Source: Devosia psychrophila (GTDB lineage: Bacteria > Pseudomonadota > Alphaproteobacteria > Rhizobiales > Devosiaceae). From it: 64,000 nucleotides of DNA. The DNA lies in NCBI RefSeq assembly GCF_000971275.1, contig NZ_LAPV01000086.1:36725-100724 (forward strand), written 5' to 3'. The translations under genes were made by a program, and so were the position numbers. The notes under the pieces were generated by a model, which was given only the letters and a program-made list of their open reading frames with translations, ran no database searches and was not told where the DNA came from. Below are positions 29,046-37,774 of this stretch, one piece after another (position 1 is the first letter of the stretch; every line of letters starts with the position of its first letter).

Positions 29046-29100
29046 GGCTGTATGGTCCTGCGCCCATAAACGGCGCGACGTTTGTTATCGCCTGGAGGCG

Positions 29101-29343
29101 TTAATTTGTGATTTCGACCGAGTAGTTTTCGATCACAGTGTTGGCCAGCAGCTTTTCACAAATGCTGTTAAGCTGTGAACGCGCGGATTCCTCGTCGGTT
29201 CCTTCCAGGACAAGGTCAAAGACCTTGCCCTGTCGCACGGATGCAACACCATCAAAACCGAGGCTCCTGAGCGAGCCTTCGATAGCCTGGCCCTGGGGAT
29301 CAAGGACACCAGCTTTGAGGGTGACGGTGACACGCGCTTTCAT
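29101..29343 (-). CDS. purS: Phosphoribosylformylglycinamidine synthase subunit PurS
   Basis: An 80-residue subunit that bridges PurL and PurQ in the FGAM synthetase complex. The sequence MKARVTVTLKAGVLDPQGQA and the following GSLRSLGFDGVASVRQGKVF are the canonical PurS signature. It lies 20 bases downstream of purC in the same direction. Confidence 0.97.
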   Translation of the reverse strand: MKARVTVTLKAGVLDPQGQAIEGSLRSLGFDGVASVRQGKVFDLVLEGTDEESARSQLNSICEKLLANTVIENYSVEITN

Positions 29344-29363
29344 CGGAATACCCTATGCAGAGA

Positions 29364-30128
29364 CTACTGAACGAGACGCGGACCGGTGGTCAGCGCATTG
29401 TCGGTTTCGACCAGGATGCCAAGGCGCTGGGCGACTTCGCGATAGTTCTCTATCAGTCCGCCAAGGTTCTCGCGGAAGCGATCCTTGTCCATCTTGTTGC
29501 GGGTCTTGATATCCCACAGACGGCAGCTGTCCGGGCTGATTTCGTCAGCCAGCACGATCCGCATCATATCGCCTTCATAGAGGCGGCCGCATTCGATCTT
29601 GAAATCTACCAGCTGAATACCGACGCCCATGAACAGGCCGGTCAGGAAGTCGTTGACCCGGATAGCAAGACTCATGATGTCGTCGAGCTCGGCGGGGGTT
29701 GCCCAGCCAAAGGCGGTAATGTGTTCTTCGCTGACCATGGGGTCATGCAAAGCATCGTCCTTGTAGCAGAACTCGATGATTGAGCGGGGCAACTGGGTGC
29801 CGGGCTCAAGGCCCAGGCGCTTGACCAGCGAACCGGCTGCATAGTTGCGGACGATGATCTCGAGTGGGATGATCTCGACTTCCTTGATCAGCTGCTCGCG
29901 CATGTTGAGACGCTTGAGGAAGTGAGTCGGGATGCCCAAGCCGTTGAGCTTGGTAAAGATGAACTCGGAAATGCGGTTGTTCAGCACGCCCTTTCCGTCG
30001 ATGACTTCATGACGGGCGCCGTCGCCGGCGGTGGTGTCGTCCTTGAAATACTGGACCAGAGTGCCCGGCTCAGGACCTTCAAAAAGGATCTTGGCCTTGC
30101 CCTCGTAGATTTTGCGACGACGGTTCAT
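29364..30128 (-). CDS. purC: Phosphoribosylaminoimidazole-succinocarboxamide synthase
   Basis: A 254-residue ATP-dependent ligase (SAICAR synthetase) joining aspartate to CAIR in purine synthesis. The start [21 protein letters not shown], the [13 protein letters not shown] segment, [12 protein letters not shown] and the [10 protein letters not shown] metal/nucleotide region are all family hallmarks. ATG at 30128. First gene of the purC-purS run. Confidence 0.98.
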   Translation of the reverse strand: MNRRRKIYEGKAKILFEGPEPGTLVQYFKDDTTAGDGARHEVIDGKGVLNNRISEFIFTKLNGLGIPTHFLKRLNMREQLIKEVEIIPLEIIVRNYAAGSLVKRLGLEPGTQLPRSIIEFCYKDDALHDPMVSEEHITAFGWATPAELDDIMSLAIRVNDFLTGLFMGVGIQLVDFKIECGRLYEGDMMRIVLADEISPDSCRLWDIKTRNKMDKDRFRENLGGLIENYREVAQRLGILVETDNALTTGPRLVQ

Positions 30129-30351
30129 TGGGAATCCGGACCGTTTAAGGGAGGGGAGAATTTGGCCGCTTCATGCGCTAGAAAAGGGCGGAAAAGCAAG
30201 CTCTTTCGCCGCACGGTTGTGGATGGGCATCACGCGCTGCGTGCATAAAGTCGCAGCCAGGCGGCGGAAGTTGATTTGAAAGGGCGAACCACCTATGTCG
30301 ATTGGGACGCCAAAGCGGCGATAAAGACACAAAGCCAAGCGGGAGAGTTGC

Positions 30352-30675
30352 ATGAGCCAGTTCGAGGATCGTCAGAAGGGCCAGGAAGCCAAGTTTACTT
30401 TCGATGCCGAAAAGAAGTTCAAGGCAGAGGCCCGCCGCAACAAGTTGCTGGGTATCTGGGCGGCCGAACTGCTCGGTCTCACGGGCGACGAAGCCAAGGC
30501 TTATGCCGGTGAAGTGGTCGCTGCCGATTTCGAGGAAGCCGGTGACGAGGACGTGTTCCGCAAGGTTTCCAGCGATTTGAAGGCCAAGGGCCTGAGCGTC
30601 GGCGACGATGTGATTCGCCAGAAGATGTTGCAGCTGGTTCAGGTCGCCAACGAGCAGATCGCCACTGAAGGCTGA
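30352..30675 (+). CDS. DUF1476 / F1-ATPase zeta-subunit-type inhibitor
   Basis: A 107-residue, mainly helical acidic protein. The segment MSQFEDRQKGQEAKFTFDAE and the following EARRNKLLGIWAAELLGL are the DUF1476 signature. In Paracoccus denitrificans this family is the zeta subunit that inhibits the hydrolytic direction of F1F0-ATPase by inserting its N-terminus into F1. The ATG at 30352 has a GGGAGAG site, and a terminator follows. Confidence 0.93.
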   Translation: MSQFEDRQKGQEAKFTFDAEKKFKAEARRNKLLGIWAAELLGLTGDEAKAYAGEVVAADFEEAGDEDVFRKVSSDLKAKGLSVGDDVIRQKMLQLVQVANEQIATEG

Positions 30676-30699
30676 TCGCATTGATGACAATATTGAAGG

Positions 30700-30728
30700 G
30701 GAGCCCGTCGCATGATGGGCTCCTTTTT
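30700..30728 (+). terminator. Intrinsic terminator after the DUF1476 gene
   Basis: GGAGCCC (30700-30706) pairs with GGGCTCC (30717-30723) and is followed by a run of five T residues. Confidence 0.88.
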
Positions 30729-30811
30729 GTTTATTCGGCGGCCTGCGTCTGGATCAACCGATATTGCCGGGAAGGAGCTGGCATGGCGCCAGCTCCTATG
30801 GTGCGTCCGAA

Positions 30812-31120
30812 CTAGCCGAGTTTTACGCTGGTTGCGTCATACGCCTTGCCGTTCATCTTCCACTGCACGGTGAGCTTCTGGCCGACCTTGATGCCCGGGT
30901 CCTTGAACGTCGATGGCAGGGTGTAGGCGATGCCATTGTTGAGGGTCAGCGAGTGGCTCTTGAGGTCGAAGGCCTTCACCGTGCCGCCAATGGACTGCGG
31001 CGTTGCCATCGAGGATATCGCCGCTGGCTTGGCGGCGGGTGTCGCTGTGCTGGCTGCGAATGCCATGCCGGAGCTACCGGCAATCAGGGCGAGGGCGAGG
31101 GGGATGAGGATTTTGCGCAT
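30812..31120 (-). CDS. DUF1344-family secreted protein
   Basis: A 102-residue exported protein. Signal peptide MRKILIPLALALIAGSSGMAFA, then a short low-complexity A/T/P stretch and a small beta domain with GGTVKAFDLKSHSLTLNNG and YTLPSTFKDPGIKVGQKLTV, which is the DUF1344 pattern. Function unknown, periplasmic by prediction. Two starts are possible; the GGAGAC site six bases upstream favours 31120 over 31132. The 256-base stretch upstream, to the next gene, is relatively AT-rich and holds no gene I can support. Confidence 0.85.
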   Translation of the reverse strand: MRKILIPLALALIAGSSGMAFAASTATPAAKPAAISSMATPQSIGGTVKAFDLKSHSLTLNNGIAYTLPSTFKDPGIKVGQKLTVQWKMNGKAYDATSVKLG

Positions 31121-31376
31121 TTTTGTCTCCATGAGACTCCCGAGCAGGGCTCGGGCCAGCAGGTTTACGGATCACGTCGTGTCGCAAGTTAAACTTGCCG
31201 GCGCGGTTCAAACCTGCCCCCAAAAGCTACGGCTGCTTACGCCGGACAACAAGTTAAGGTAATTTAATTGTTGTCTACGCCAATTCGGTCGCAATTGGAG
31301 CGAAATCGAAGATGTGTGGCATTTTAGTGTTTAATCATCTTGCTCAAGGCAACTAAAAACCATCTTCCCCTCTGAT

Positions 31377-31787
31377 CTAGACGAGATGCAACGCCATGCC
31401 GATAGAAACGGGCGTGACGGCCTCGAAGCCATATTTGGCATAAAGGTGCCTAGCGTCGCCGTCGGCAATCAGGGTGACATAGGCGCTGGCTGGGGCATTG
31501 GCGCGCAAATGTTCCACCAAAGCCGCCATAATCGTCTTGCCGAGGCCCTTGCCTTGATGTTCGGGTTCGACCGCCATGTCGGTGATTTGAAACGCGGTGC
31601 CACCGTCGCCGATGACCCGGCCCATGGCGACAGCGCGTCCTTCAACTTGGACGGTCACTGCAAACCAAGTGTTGGGCAGGCCGGCCTCCGCCGATGCCTG
31701 GGTCTTCTGGCTCAGGCCAGAGACCTTGCGCAGCCGGCGATAGTCATCCACCGACGGGGTGCCGGAGATCAGTCGGTAGTCGCTCAT
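31377..31787 (-). CDS. GNAT N-acetyltransferase
   Basis: A 136-residue acetyl-CoA-dependent transferase. Core features are the strand ITDMAVEPEHQGKGLGKTIM, giving the Q-x-x-G-x-G-x-x loop, and the end segment HLYAKYGFEAVTPVSIGMAL. It is coupled to the upstream RBBP9-like gene through a 4-base ATGA overlap and closes a four-gene run that begins with purB. The substrate is unknown. Confidence 0.9.
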   Translation of the reverse strand: MSDYRLISGTPSVDDYRRLRKVSGLSQKTQASAEAGLPNTWFAVTVQVEGRAVAMGRVIGDGGTAFQITDMAVEPEHQGKGLGKTIMAALVEHLRANAPASAYVTLIADGDARHLYAKYGFEAVTPVSIGMALHLV

Positions 31788-32335
31788 TTCAAGCGCTGCA
31801 TCATGCGCGTGAACATGAGCAGGCCTTCGGGCCACGGGCCGTGCCCTGAGTCGAGGTCGATATGTCCGGCTTCGCCTGCCTGATGAAAATCAGAGCCCCA
31901 GCAGGTGGCGAATTCCACCGCGCGGTCGAGCGACACATGGGGGTCGTTGCTGGAAGCAACCAGCATGGACGGGAAGGGCAGCGGGTCACGCGGGATCGGG
32001 CGGAAGACGTGGGTGGCCCTGGGGGCAGCCGGGCTAAGCTCGACGTCGGTGGGTGCCACGAGGAAGGCGCTGCGCACATTGTCCGGTAGTCGCGGTGCTG
32101 CATGGACCAGAGCGGCAACCGCTGTCGAATGGGCGACCAGCACGACGGGGCGCGTGGTCAGGCGGCAGGCCTGGTCGATGGTTTGGACCCAGTCGTCGGC
32201 GTTGGGCTCGAACCAGTCGGCCTGCTCGACGATGGCCGCGCTGCTCATGCGCTCGGCCCAGCGCATCTGCCATTGACCCGGCTTGGGGCCGCCGAGCCCG
32301 GGCAGGATCAGGATGTCGCATTCGGAAATTTTCAT
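31784..32335 (-). CDS. RBBP9/YdeN-family alpha/beta hydrolase
   Basis: A 183-residue serine-hydrolase-fold protein. The start ECDILILPGLGGPKPGQWQMRW and the nucleophile strand VVLVAHSTAVAALVH identify the RBBP9/YdeN family; Ser is in A-H-S-T-A instead of the usual G-H-S-L-G. The catalytic Asp is probably in ASSNDPHVS and the His in SGHGPWPEG. Coupled by 4-base overlaps to GNAT genes on both sides. The natural substrate is not known for most bacterial members. Confidence 0.9.
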   Translation of the reverse strand: MKISECDILILPGLGGPKPGQWQMRWAERMSSAAIVEQADWFEPNADDWVQTIDQACRLTTRPVVLVAHSTAVAALVHAAPRLPDNVRSAFLVAPTDVELSPAAPRATHVFRPIPRDPLPFPSMLVASSNDPHVSLDRAVEFATCWGSDFHQAGEAGHIDLDSGHGPWPEGLLMFTRMMQRLK

Positions 32336-32745
32336 GTGCGGTGGGTCCTGTCGCGATAGAAACCAGCGTCCGTGTGGGTCAGGCCGAGCTTGCTGTAAAA
32401 GCCCTCGGCGCCGGGCAGGGCCAGCACGATGATGCTGACGCCGGGCCCAAGAATCTCGGCGGCCTTGTCCATAAGGGTCTTGCCAATGCTCTGGCCCTGG
32501 CTGGCTTCGACCACGGCCATATCGGCGCAGTAGCAGTTCCAGTTCCAGTCGGTGATCGAGCGGGACAGACCGATCAGGCGACCAGTCTCGTCGCGGGCCG
32601 TAATCACGAGGTTGGAATTGTCCAGCATGGCCTGCACGCGCTCAGTATTGCCGAGCGGACGGGCTGGGCCGAGCTTGGACTGCCCGACGCAGGCAATGTA
32701 TTCTTCAGCGGTCAGGCCGGTTTCCTGAGCGCAGATTATGCTCAC
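32332..32745 (-). CDS. GNAT N-acetyltransferase
   Basis: A 137-residue protein with the acetyl-CoA loop in VEASQGQSIGKTLMDKAAE and the closing segment LPGAEGFYSKLGLTHTDAGF. It starts at a GTG overlapping the purB stop by 4 bases (GTGA) and overlaps the hydrolase gene by 4 bases, so it is read from the purB message. The substrate is unknown. Confidence 0.88.
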   Translation of the reverse strand: MSIICAQETGLTAEEYIACVGQSKLGPARPLGNTERVQAMLDNSNLVITARDETGRLIGLSRSITDWNWNCYCADMAVVEASQGQSIGKTLMDKAAEILGPGVSIIVLALPGAEGFYSKLGLTHTDAGFYRDRTHRT

Positions 32746-34070
32746 TTGAACACCCGGCTGAAGATCGTGTCGACATGCTTGAGGTGATAGGCGTCGTCAA
32801 ACATGGCGTCGATTTGCTCATCGCTCAGAGTCACTTCCGGGTCGGCCTTGAGGTTGGCGGCGAACTGGCCGGCGCGATCGCCCTGCATGGCCCAGACCTT
32901 CATGGCGTTGCGCTGGACGGCGGCATAGCTGTCTTCGCGGCTGTAGCCGGCCTGGGTCAGCGCCAGCAGCATGCGCTGGCTGTTGTGCAACCCGCCGAGC
33001 AGGTCCAGGTTTTTGCGCATGTTTTCGGGATAGACCAAGAGCTTGTCGATGACGCCGGTGAGGCGCGCCAGCGCAAAGTCGAGGGTGACCGTGGCGTCGG
33101 GGCCGATCATGCGCTCGACCGAAGAGTGCGAGATATCGCGCTCGTGCCAGAGGGCGACGTTTTCCAGCGCCGGCACGACCATACCGCGGACCAGGCGGGC
33201 GAGGCCGGTGAGGTTTTCGGTCAGCACCGGGTTGCGCTTGTGCGGCATCGCCGAGCTGCCCTTCTGGCCTGGGGAGAAGAACTCCTCGACCTCGAGGACT
33301 TCGGTCCGCTGCAGGTGACGGATCTCAATGGCAACGCGCTCGATCGAGCTGGCAACCACGCCGAGCGTAGCGAAGAACATGGCGTGGCGGTCGCGGGGGA
33401 TGACCTGGGTCGAAACTGGTTCGACGGCGAGGCCCAGCTTTTCGGCGACATATTCCTCGACCAGCGGGTCGATATTGGCAAAGGAGCCGATCGCGCCCGA
33501 AATGGCGGCGGTGGCGATCTCTGCCCGCGCCGAGACAAGACGCGCGCGGTTACGGCTGAATTCGGCATAGGCCTCGGCCAGCTTGACGCCAAAGGTGGTC
33601 GGCTCGGCATGGATGCCGTGGCTGCGGCCGATGGTGATGGTGTCCTTGTGCTCATAGGCACGACGCTTGAGCGCGGCCAGCAGGGCATCGACATCAGAGA
33701 TCAGCAGGTCGGCGGCGCGGGCCATCTGCACTGACAGGGTGGTGTCGAGAATGTCCGAAGAGGTCATGCCCTGATGCACGAAGCGGGCGTCGGGGCCGAC
33801 GATTTCGCTCAGGTGAGTCAGGAAGGCGATGACATCGTGCTTAGTGGTGCGCTCGATCTCGTCTATCCGCGCAACGTCGAAGCCATAGTCGCCGGTAGCC
33901 GCCTTGCGGGCATTCATCACGTCCCAGATGTTCTGGGCTGACTCCTTGGGCACAACGCCGAGTTCGGCCAGTTTTGTGGTCGCGTGGGCCTCGATCTCGA
34001 ACCAGATGGCGAAGCGGGTTTCGGCCGACCAGATGCTGACCATTTCGGGGCGGGAGTAACGCGAAATCAT
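32742..34070 (-). CDS. purB: Adenylosuccinate lyase
   Basis: A 442-residue enzyme of the fumarase/aspartase superfamily, cleaving SAICAR and adenylosuccinate to release fumarate. Signature blocks are HQGMTSSDILDTTLSVQMA, TIGRSHGIHAEPTTFG (catalytic His) and the superfamily loop GQKGSSAMPHKRNPVLTENL (catalytic Ser). ATG at 34070. It lies 30 bases downstream of rpe, and three small coupled genes follow it. Confidence 0.98.
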   Translation of the reverse strand: MISRYSRPEMVSIWSAETRFAIWFEIEAHATTKLAELGVVPKESAQNIWDVMNARKAATGDYGFDVARIDEIERTTKHDVIAFLTHLSEIVGPDARFVHQGMTSSDILDTTLSVQMARAADLLISDVDALLAALKRRAYEHKDTITIGRSHGIHAEPTTFGVKLAEAYAEFSRNRARLVSARAEIATAAISGAIGSFANIDPLVEEYVAEKLGLAVEPVSTQVIPRDRHAMFFATLGVVASSIERVAIEIRHLQRTEVLEVEEFFSPGQKGSSAMPHKRNPVLTENLTGLARLVRGMVVPALENVALWHERDISHSSVERMIGPDATVTLDFALARLTGVIDKLLVYPENMRKNLDLLGGLHNSQRMLLALTQAGYSREDSYAAVQRNAMKVWAMQGDRAGQFAANLKADPEVTLSDEQIDAMFDDAYHLKHVDTIFSRVFK

Positions 34071-34100
34071 GGGCTTAGGCCTTGTGGTTCAGAATTTGAG

Positions 34101-34781
34101 TCAGGCAGTACGGCCAGTGGCGGCAGCGCGGATAGCCGCAATGCGGTCGGCGTAGGTGGCGGGGTCATTGCCGGCATATACCGAGGATCCGGCGACGAAG
34201 ACATTGGCGCCGGCATCGGCAATGGCCCGCGCGTTGTTGGCCGTGACGCCCCCATCGACTTCGAGGTCGATATCGCGTCCGCCGATCAGCGCCTTGGCCT
34301 GGCGCAGCTTGGCGAGGCTTTCCGGGATGAAGCTCTGGCCTCCAAAGCCAGGATTGACGCTCATGACCAGCACCAGATCGACATCGTCGATGACATGCTG
34401 GATCGCCGAGACCGGCGTTGCCGGATTCAGCGCCACGCCGGCCTTCTTGCCGAGGGCGCGAATGGCCTGCAGCGTGCGGTGCAAATGCACGCCGGCCTCG
34501 GCGTGGACAGTGATGATATCGGCGCCGCTTTTGGCGAATTCGGCCAGATAAGCGTCGACCGGCGATATCATCAGATGCACGTCGAATGGCTTGTCGGTGA
34601 CGGCGCGGATGGCCTTCATTACCACGGCGCCAAAGCTGATGTTGGGCACGAAATGGCCGTCCATCACATCGACATGGATATAGTCGGCGCCGCCATCGAC
34701 GATCGCCTTCACCTCATCGCCCAGTCGCGCGAAATCGGCCGACAGGATGGACGGCGCAATGCGTATGGGACGGGTGGTCAT
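34101..34781 (-). CDS. rpe: Ribulose-phosphate 3-epimerase
   Basis: A 226-residue TIM-barrel metalloenzyme interconverting ribulose-5-phosphate and xylulose-5-phosphate. Landmarks: [33 protein letters not shown] (metal ligands and catalytic Asp), [24 protein letters not shown] and [12 protein letters not shown], with the phosphate site [12 protein letters not shown] at 34781. First of the rpe-purB transcript. Confidence 0.98.
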   Translation of the reverse strand: MTTRPIRIAPSILSADFARLGDEVKAIVDGGADYIHVDVMDGHFVPNISFGAVVMKAIRAVTDKPFDVHLMISPVDAYLAEFAKSGADIITVHAEAGVHLHRTLQAIRALGKKAGVALNPATPVSAIQHVIDDVDLVLVMSVNPGFGGQSFIPESLAKLRQAKALIGGRDIDLEVDGGVTANNARAIADAGANVFVAGSSVYAGNDPATYADRIAAIRAAATGRTA

Positions 34782-35508
34782 GGCGAGGCACCTCAGCCGA
34801 AAGGGATAAGGCTGCTATAGGGCGGCAGCGGGCAGGGGGCAAGAGTAGCCGGATGCTCTCATGCGGCGCCAAATCGCGTCACCGTCCAGGCAGCCACCCT
34901 CGTCCGAGTTGCCATAATTATCGCTGGGCCGGCGCGCAGCAACCGCATCCGGTGGTAAACGCGTCACCATGTGTTGCAAATTCAATACTGAATATTCATC
35001 GGTAATTACTTATCGTTTTGAGAAATTTCCTACGTGTTTGTGCGTTAGAATCATACGTATTACTTGGTTGGGAATCCGCTACACTACGTAGTTCTTAACC
35101 AAATATTAAATGTGATTAGACGCGCAACCTTAGTTGTGGCAAAGATGTGGTCGTGAAGAGGCTGCGGAAAAACATCAGGGAGCGCGCAGCATGAAAGAAA
35201 TCGACCATCTCTAACTAGCGAAATCGGGCGCCGCCAAATCGAGCGAAGCTGCGGGGCAGAAATGTCCGTGCACCGCCCGCCGCTATTCAACAAATTTCAG
35301 TCAAACGGGTTCAATCTGAAGAGTTTTACTCTTCGATCCGCGAACGGCTGACCTGAATCAAGCGTACTGGAAAAGTGTAGACGGAGAGAAGCCATCTCTG
35401 CGTGCGGGGAAGCTCGCCATGAACCAGACGCTTGTGTGTAGAAGCTGCCGATCGTTTCAAAAGAAATACGGGGGCAGCACGTCAACTTTGGAAAATGGAG
35501 AAATCGAA
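34782..35508. other. Long intergenic region ahead of the curlin-repeat gene
   Basis: A 727-base gap with no convincing gene. The part from about 34970 to 35120 is strikingly AT-rich for this window. It holds a broken inverted repeat TTGGTT (35064-35069) / AACCAA (35097-35102) around ACTACGTAGT, and the hairpin GAAGAG-TTTTA-CTCTTC at 35318-35334. Promoter and regulatory sites for the large curlin-like gene are expected here. Short frames in the region have no protein-like features. Confidence 0.6.
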
Positions 35509-36594
35509 ATGAAAAAGACAGTATTTGTTACAGCATTGCTCGCAACTACGATCCTCGGCGCGTCCGCAGCTTATGCTGGCGGCGGTGGCAACCACGGTGG
35601 TGGCGGCGGTGGTGGTTACCATCCACCGACTCCGCCTACCCCGCCAGTCGTCGACGTCTGCGCCAATGATCTCTGCAATCCCAATCTTGCGGATTTCAAG
35701 CAGACTCTGGAAGGCTTCCAGAAGGCGATCAACCTGATCGTCAACGTCGATGACGCCACCGGTATAGTTCAGAAGGCAGTCAACGCCGGTAACCTTGTTA
35801 CTGTCGTTCAGGAAGACGACGCCGGTCTGATCACTGCACAGCTTGATATCGGTCTCGGCACCGTACTGCAGGATGCAGACATCGACCAGTTCGCTCTGAA
35901 CAAGCTCGATGGCGACAGCTGGGGCAGCGATTTTGACGATGTCACCCAGTCGGCAACCAACGTCGTGAACTCGGTGACCGGCCTCAAGATCGTGGTTGTC
36001 GATCAGACTGCTACCAACGAGCAGACCTCGGCCAACAAGATCCTCGGCGGCAAGTTCAGCAAGTTCTATGATCTGGAACAGGCTGCCACTAACGTCGTGA
36101 ACTCGGTTACCGGTACCGAAGTCAAGCGCATCATTCAGAACGTCGAGACTGACCAGTCGGCCAGCAACTTCATCCTGGGTGGCAAGCATGGCTACGACGC
36201 CGATGCTGTCGACTGGAATGCTGACGACGTGACCTACACCCAGGCTGCCGTCAACGCCGCAAACCTGATCAACATCGATCTGCTCCGTCTCGGCGGCATC
36301 GACCAGGTTTCCGGTCACAGCCAGAGCGCCACGAACATTGCGTTGTTCCAGTCGTTCCACCACTACGGTGCTGATGTGTATGACTTCGGCCAGTCTGCAA
36401 CCAACGTGACCAACAGCGTGACTGTTGGCCAGATCTTGTCTGCAGGTTGCGGTTGCTACGGTGCCTATGAAATCGATCAGATGGCCGATGCCAGCCAGTA
36501 TGCCAAGAACCTGCTGTCGACACTCGGCGATGTGAGCAACACCGTCCAGTCGGCAACCAACGTTGCCAACTCGATCAGCATTCCGACCCCCTGA
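35509..36594 (+). CDS. Secreted curlin-like repeat protein
   Basis: A 361-residue exported protein. Signal peptide MKKTVFVTALLATTILGASA with cleavage near AYA-23, then a Gly/His-rich and Pro-rich linker (24-46), then a repetitive domain. The domain carries Q-x-A-x-N at residues 71, 88, 127, 147, 172, 191, 216, 245, 272, 295, 330 and 347; the stronger copies read QSATNVVNSVTG. This Q/N ladder resembles the curlin repeat (Q-x-G-x2-N) that stacks into amyloid, but is offset by one residue. Two Cys pairs occur (C51/C56, C314/C316). ATG at 35509 has GGAG 8 bases upstream. A hairpin follows, then an HfaD-like gene with the same ladder. I infer a surface amyloid subunit secreted through the CsgG/HfaB-like pore; exact family not recognised. 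Confidence 0.8.
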   Translation: MKKTVFVTALLATTILGASAAYAGGGGNHGGGGGGGYHPPTPPTPPVVDVCANDLCNPNLADFKQTLEGFQKAINLIVNVDDATGIVQKAVNAGNLVTVVQEDDAGLITAQLDIGLGTVLQDADIDQFALNKLDGDSWGSDFDDVTQSATNVVNSVTGLKIVVVDQTATNEQTSANKILGGKFSKFYDLEQAATNVVNSVTGTEVKRIIQNVETDQSASNFILGGKHGYDADAVDWNADDVTYTQAAVNAANLINIDLLRLGGIDQVSGHSQSATNIALFQSFHHYGADVYDFGQSATNVTNSVTVGQILSAGCGCYGAYEIDQMADASQYAKNLLSTLGDVSNTVQSATNVANSISIPTP

Positions 36595-36603
36595 TCCAAT
36601 CCC

Positions 36604-36630
36604 GGAGGCTGCGCTTTGGCGCGGCCTCTT
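36604..36630 (+). terminator. Hairpin between the two curlin-like genes
   Basis: GAGGC-T-GCGC-TTTG-GCGC-G-GCCTC followed by TTTCCCC. Probably a partial terminator that lowers read-through into the next gene. Confidence 0.65.
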
Positions 36631-36659
36631 TCCCCTTTCTCGCTCGTGGAGCGCACAAG

Positions 36660-37697
36660 ATGCGACGGCTTGTTGTTGCCTACATCGCCATTTTGCTGAC
36701 ATCGACGGCTAGCGGGCAGGAGGGTCTGCCTAGCGTTTCGCAGCATGCCATCGGTGCGCAGATCGCCGAGAACGCCATCGACAGCGGTGGGCTGGAGAGC
36801 CTGACCGACGCCTATATGAGCCAGATGCTGAATTTCGCCTCGACGGGAAATTTGTCCCAGTTCGGCTCGAACGCTATCAATTCCGTGGTCTACAGCGGCA
36901 ATCTCGATCATGTCGTGCAGCGCTTCAACGGAACGCAGTCGGTTGGCAACAAGCTGGCGCTCGGCGTTGTCGATGTCTTTGGCAATATCAGCCAGACCGG
37001 CAACAACCTCGCCGGGTCGGTCATTTCCAACAGGCTTGAATTTGCGGACCAGTTGTTTGGAGCCGACGCGCGGCAGTCAGTGCTCAACAGCGCCGAGATC
37101 GCGATCCTTTACGGCTCGGTCGCTCAGTATGGCGCCAACATCGCCAACTATGCCGAAGCTGCCGTCGCTATCGGCACAGCGACCCAGACCATCGAAACGG
37201 GCGCGGTGCAGCAGATCGATAACCGGCTCGAAGTTGCCGCAATGATGACCGTCTCTGCGGCTGTTACCCAAAGGGGCGAGAACTTCGGCAATATCATGAT
37301 CTCGGACACCGTCGATCAGGTCACGCGCAAGTTCGCTGGCGACCAGAAGGTGCTCAATGTGGTGGTGCTGGGTGACGGAGCTTCGGGGGTAATTTCCCAG
37401 CACGGCAGCAACATCGCCAACCTCATCATGTCGAGCCGGATAGGCTCGTTGACGCAGTTTTCGACCGGGCGGCAAGAGGTCATCAACGAAGTCTTCGATA
37501 GTCAGGGCAGTCGGGTACAGGGCGGTGGCATTGCGCAGACCTCGGATCAGCGGGTCAACGTCATCATCCTGACCATGCCGGCTGAAGGCGGCGATACGGC
37601 GATTATCAATGTCGATCAGACGGCCGAGTTTCCGCAGTCGTCGAACGGCACCGGCAGCGCCTCGCAGACGGGCAATTCGCTTACTGTCGATAGGTAG
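36660..37697 (+). CDS. HfaD-like secreted curlin-repeat protein
   Basis: A 345-residue exported protein with a short signal peptide (MRRLVVAYIAILLTSTASG). Q-x3-N motifs alternate at residues 67, 93, 112, 139, 156, 184, 204, 229, 247 and 272, giving a two-strand unit of about 45 residues. Every second motif reads Q-x-G-x-N-x2-(N/G), as in SQFGSNAINS and SQHGSNIANL. Size, export signal, repeat type and linkage to HfaA- and HfaB-like genes suggest the HfaD role: in Caulobacter, HfaA, HfaB and HfaD anchor the holdfast adhesin. The name is by analogy, not by alignment. ATG at 36660 with TGGAG upstream. Confidence 0.7.
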   Translation: MRRLVVAYIAILLTSTASGQEGLPSVSQHAIGAQIAENAIDSGGLESLTDAYMSQMLNFASTGNLSQFGSNAINSVVYSGNLDHVVQRFNGTQSVGNKLALGVVDVFGNISQTGNNLAGSVISNRLEFADQLFGADARQSVLNSAEIAILYGSVAQYGANIANYAEAAVAIGTATQTIETGAVQQIDNRLEVAAMMTVSAAVTQRGENFGNIMISDTVDQVTRKFAGDQKVLNVVVLGDGASGVISQHGSNIANLIMSSRIGSLTQFSTGRQEVINEVFDSQGSRVQGGGIAQTSDQRVNVIILTMPAEGGDTAIINVDQTAEFPQSSNGTGSASQTGNSLTVDR

Positions 37698-37740
37698 AGA
37701 GTTCGCCGGAAGAGCACCCCACGTTAGGCTTTGAGCAGAA

Positions 37741-37762
37741 CGGCAGCCATCATGGGCTGCCG
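37741..37762. terminator. Hairpin between convergent hfa-like genes
   Basis: CGGCAGCC (37741-37748) pairs with GGCTGCCG (37755-37762), with modest T-rich sequence after it, placed between the HfaD-like and HfaB-like genes, which converge. Confidence 0.6.
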
Positions 37763-37774
37763 CTTTGCTTTGAC

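Noticed and set aside
31312..31356. Tiny frame beginning M-C-G-I, like a class II glutamine amidotransferase start
   Set aside because: Only 14 codons before a stop and no further similarity nearby; probably chance.
35084..35293. 69-codon minus-strand frame in the AT-rich gap
   Set aside because: No start context or family features; the region is better read as regulatory.
35482..36702. 406-codon minus-strand frame opposite the curlin-like gene
   Set aside because: The plus strand has a signal peptide, ribosome site and regular repeats; the reverse frame only mirrors the repeats.
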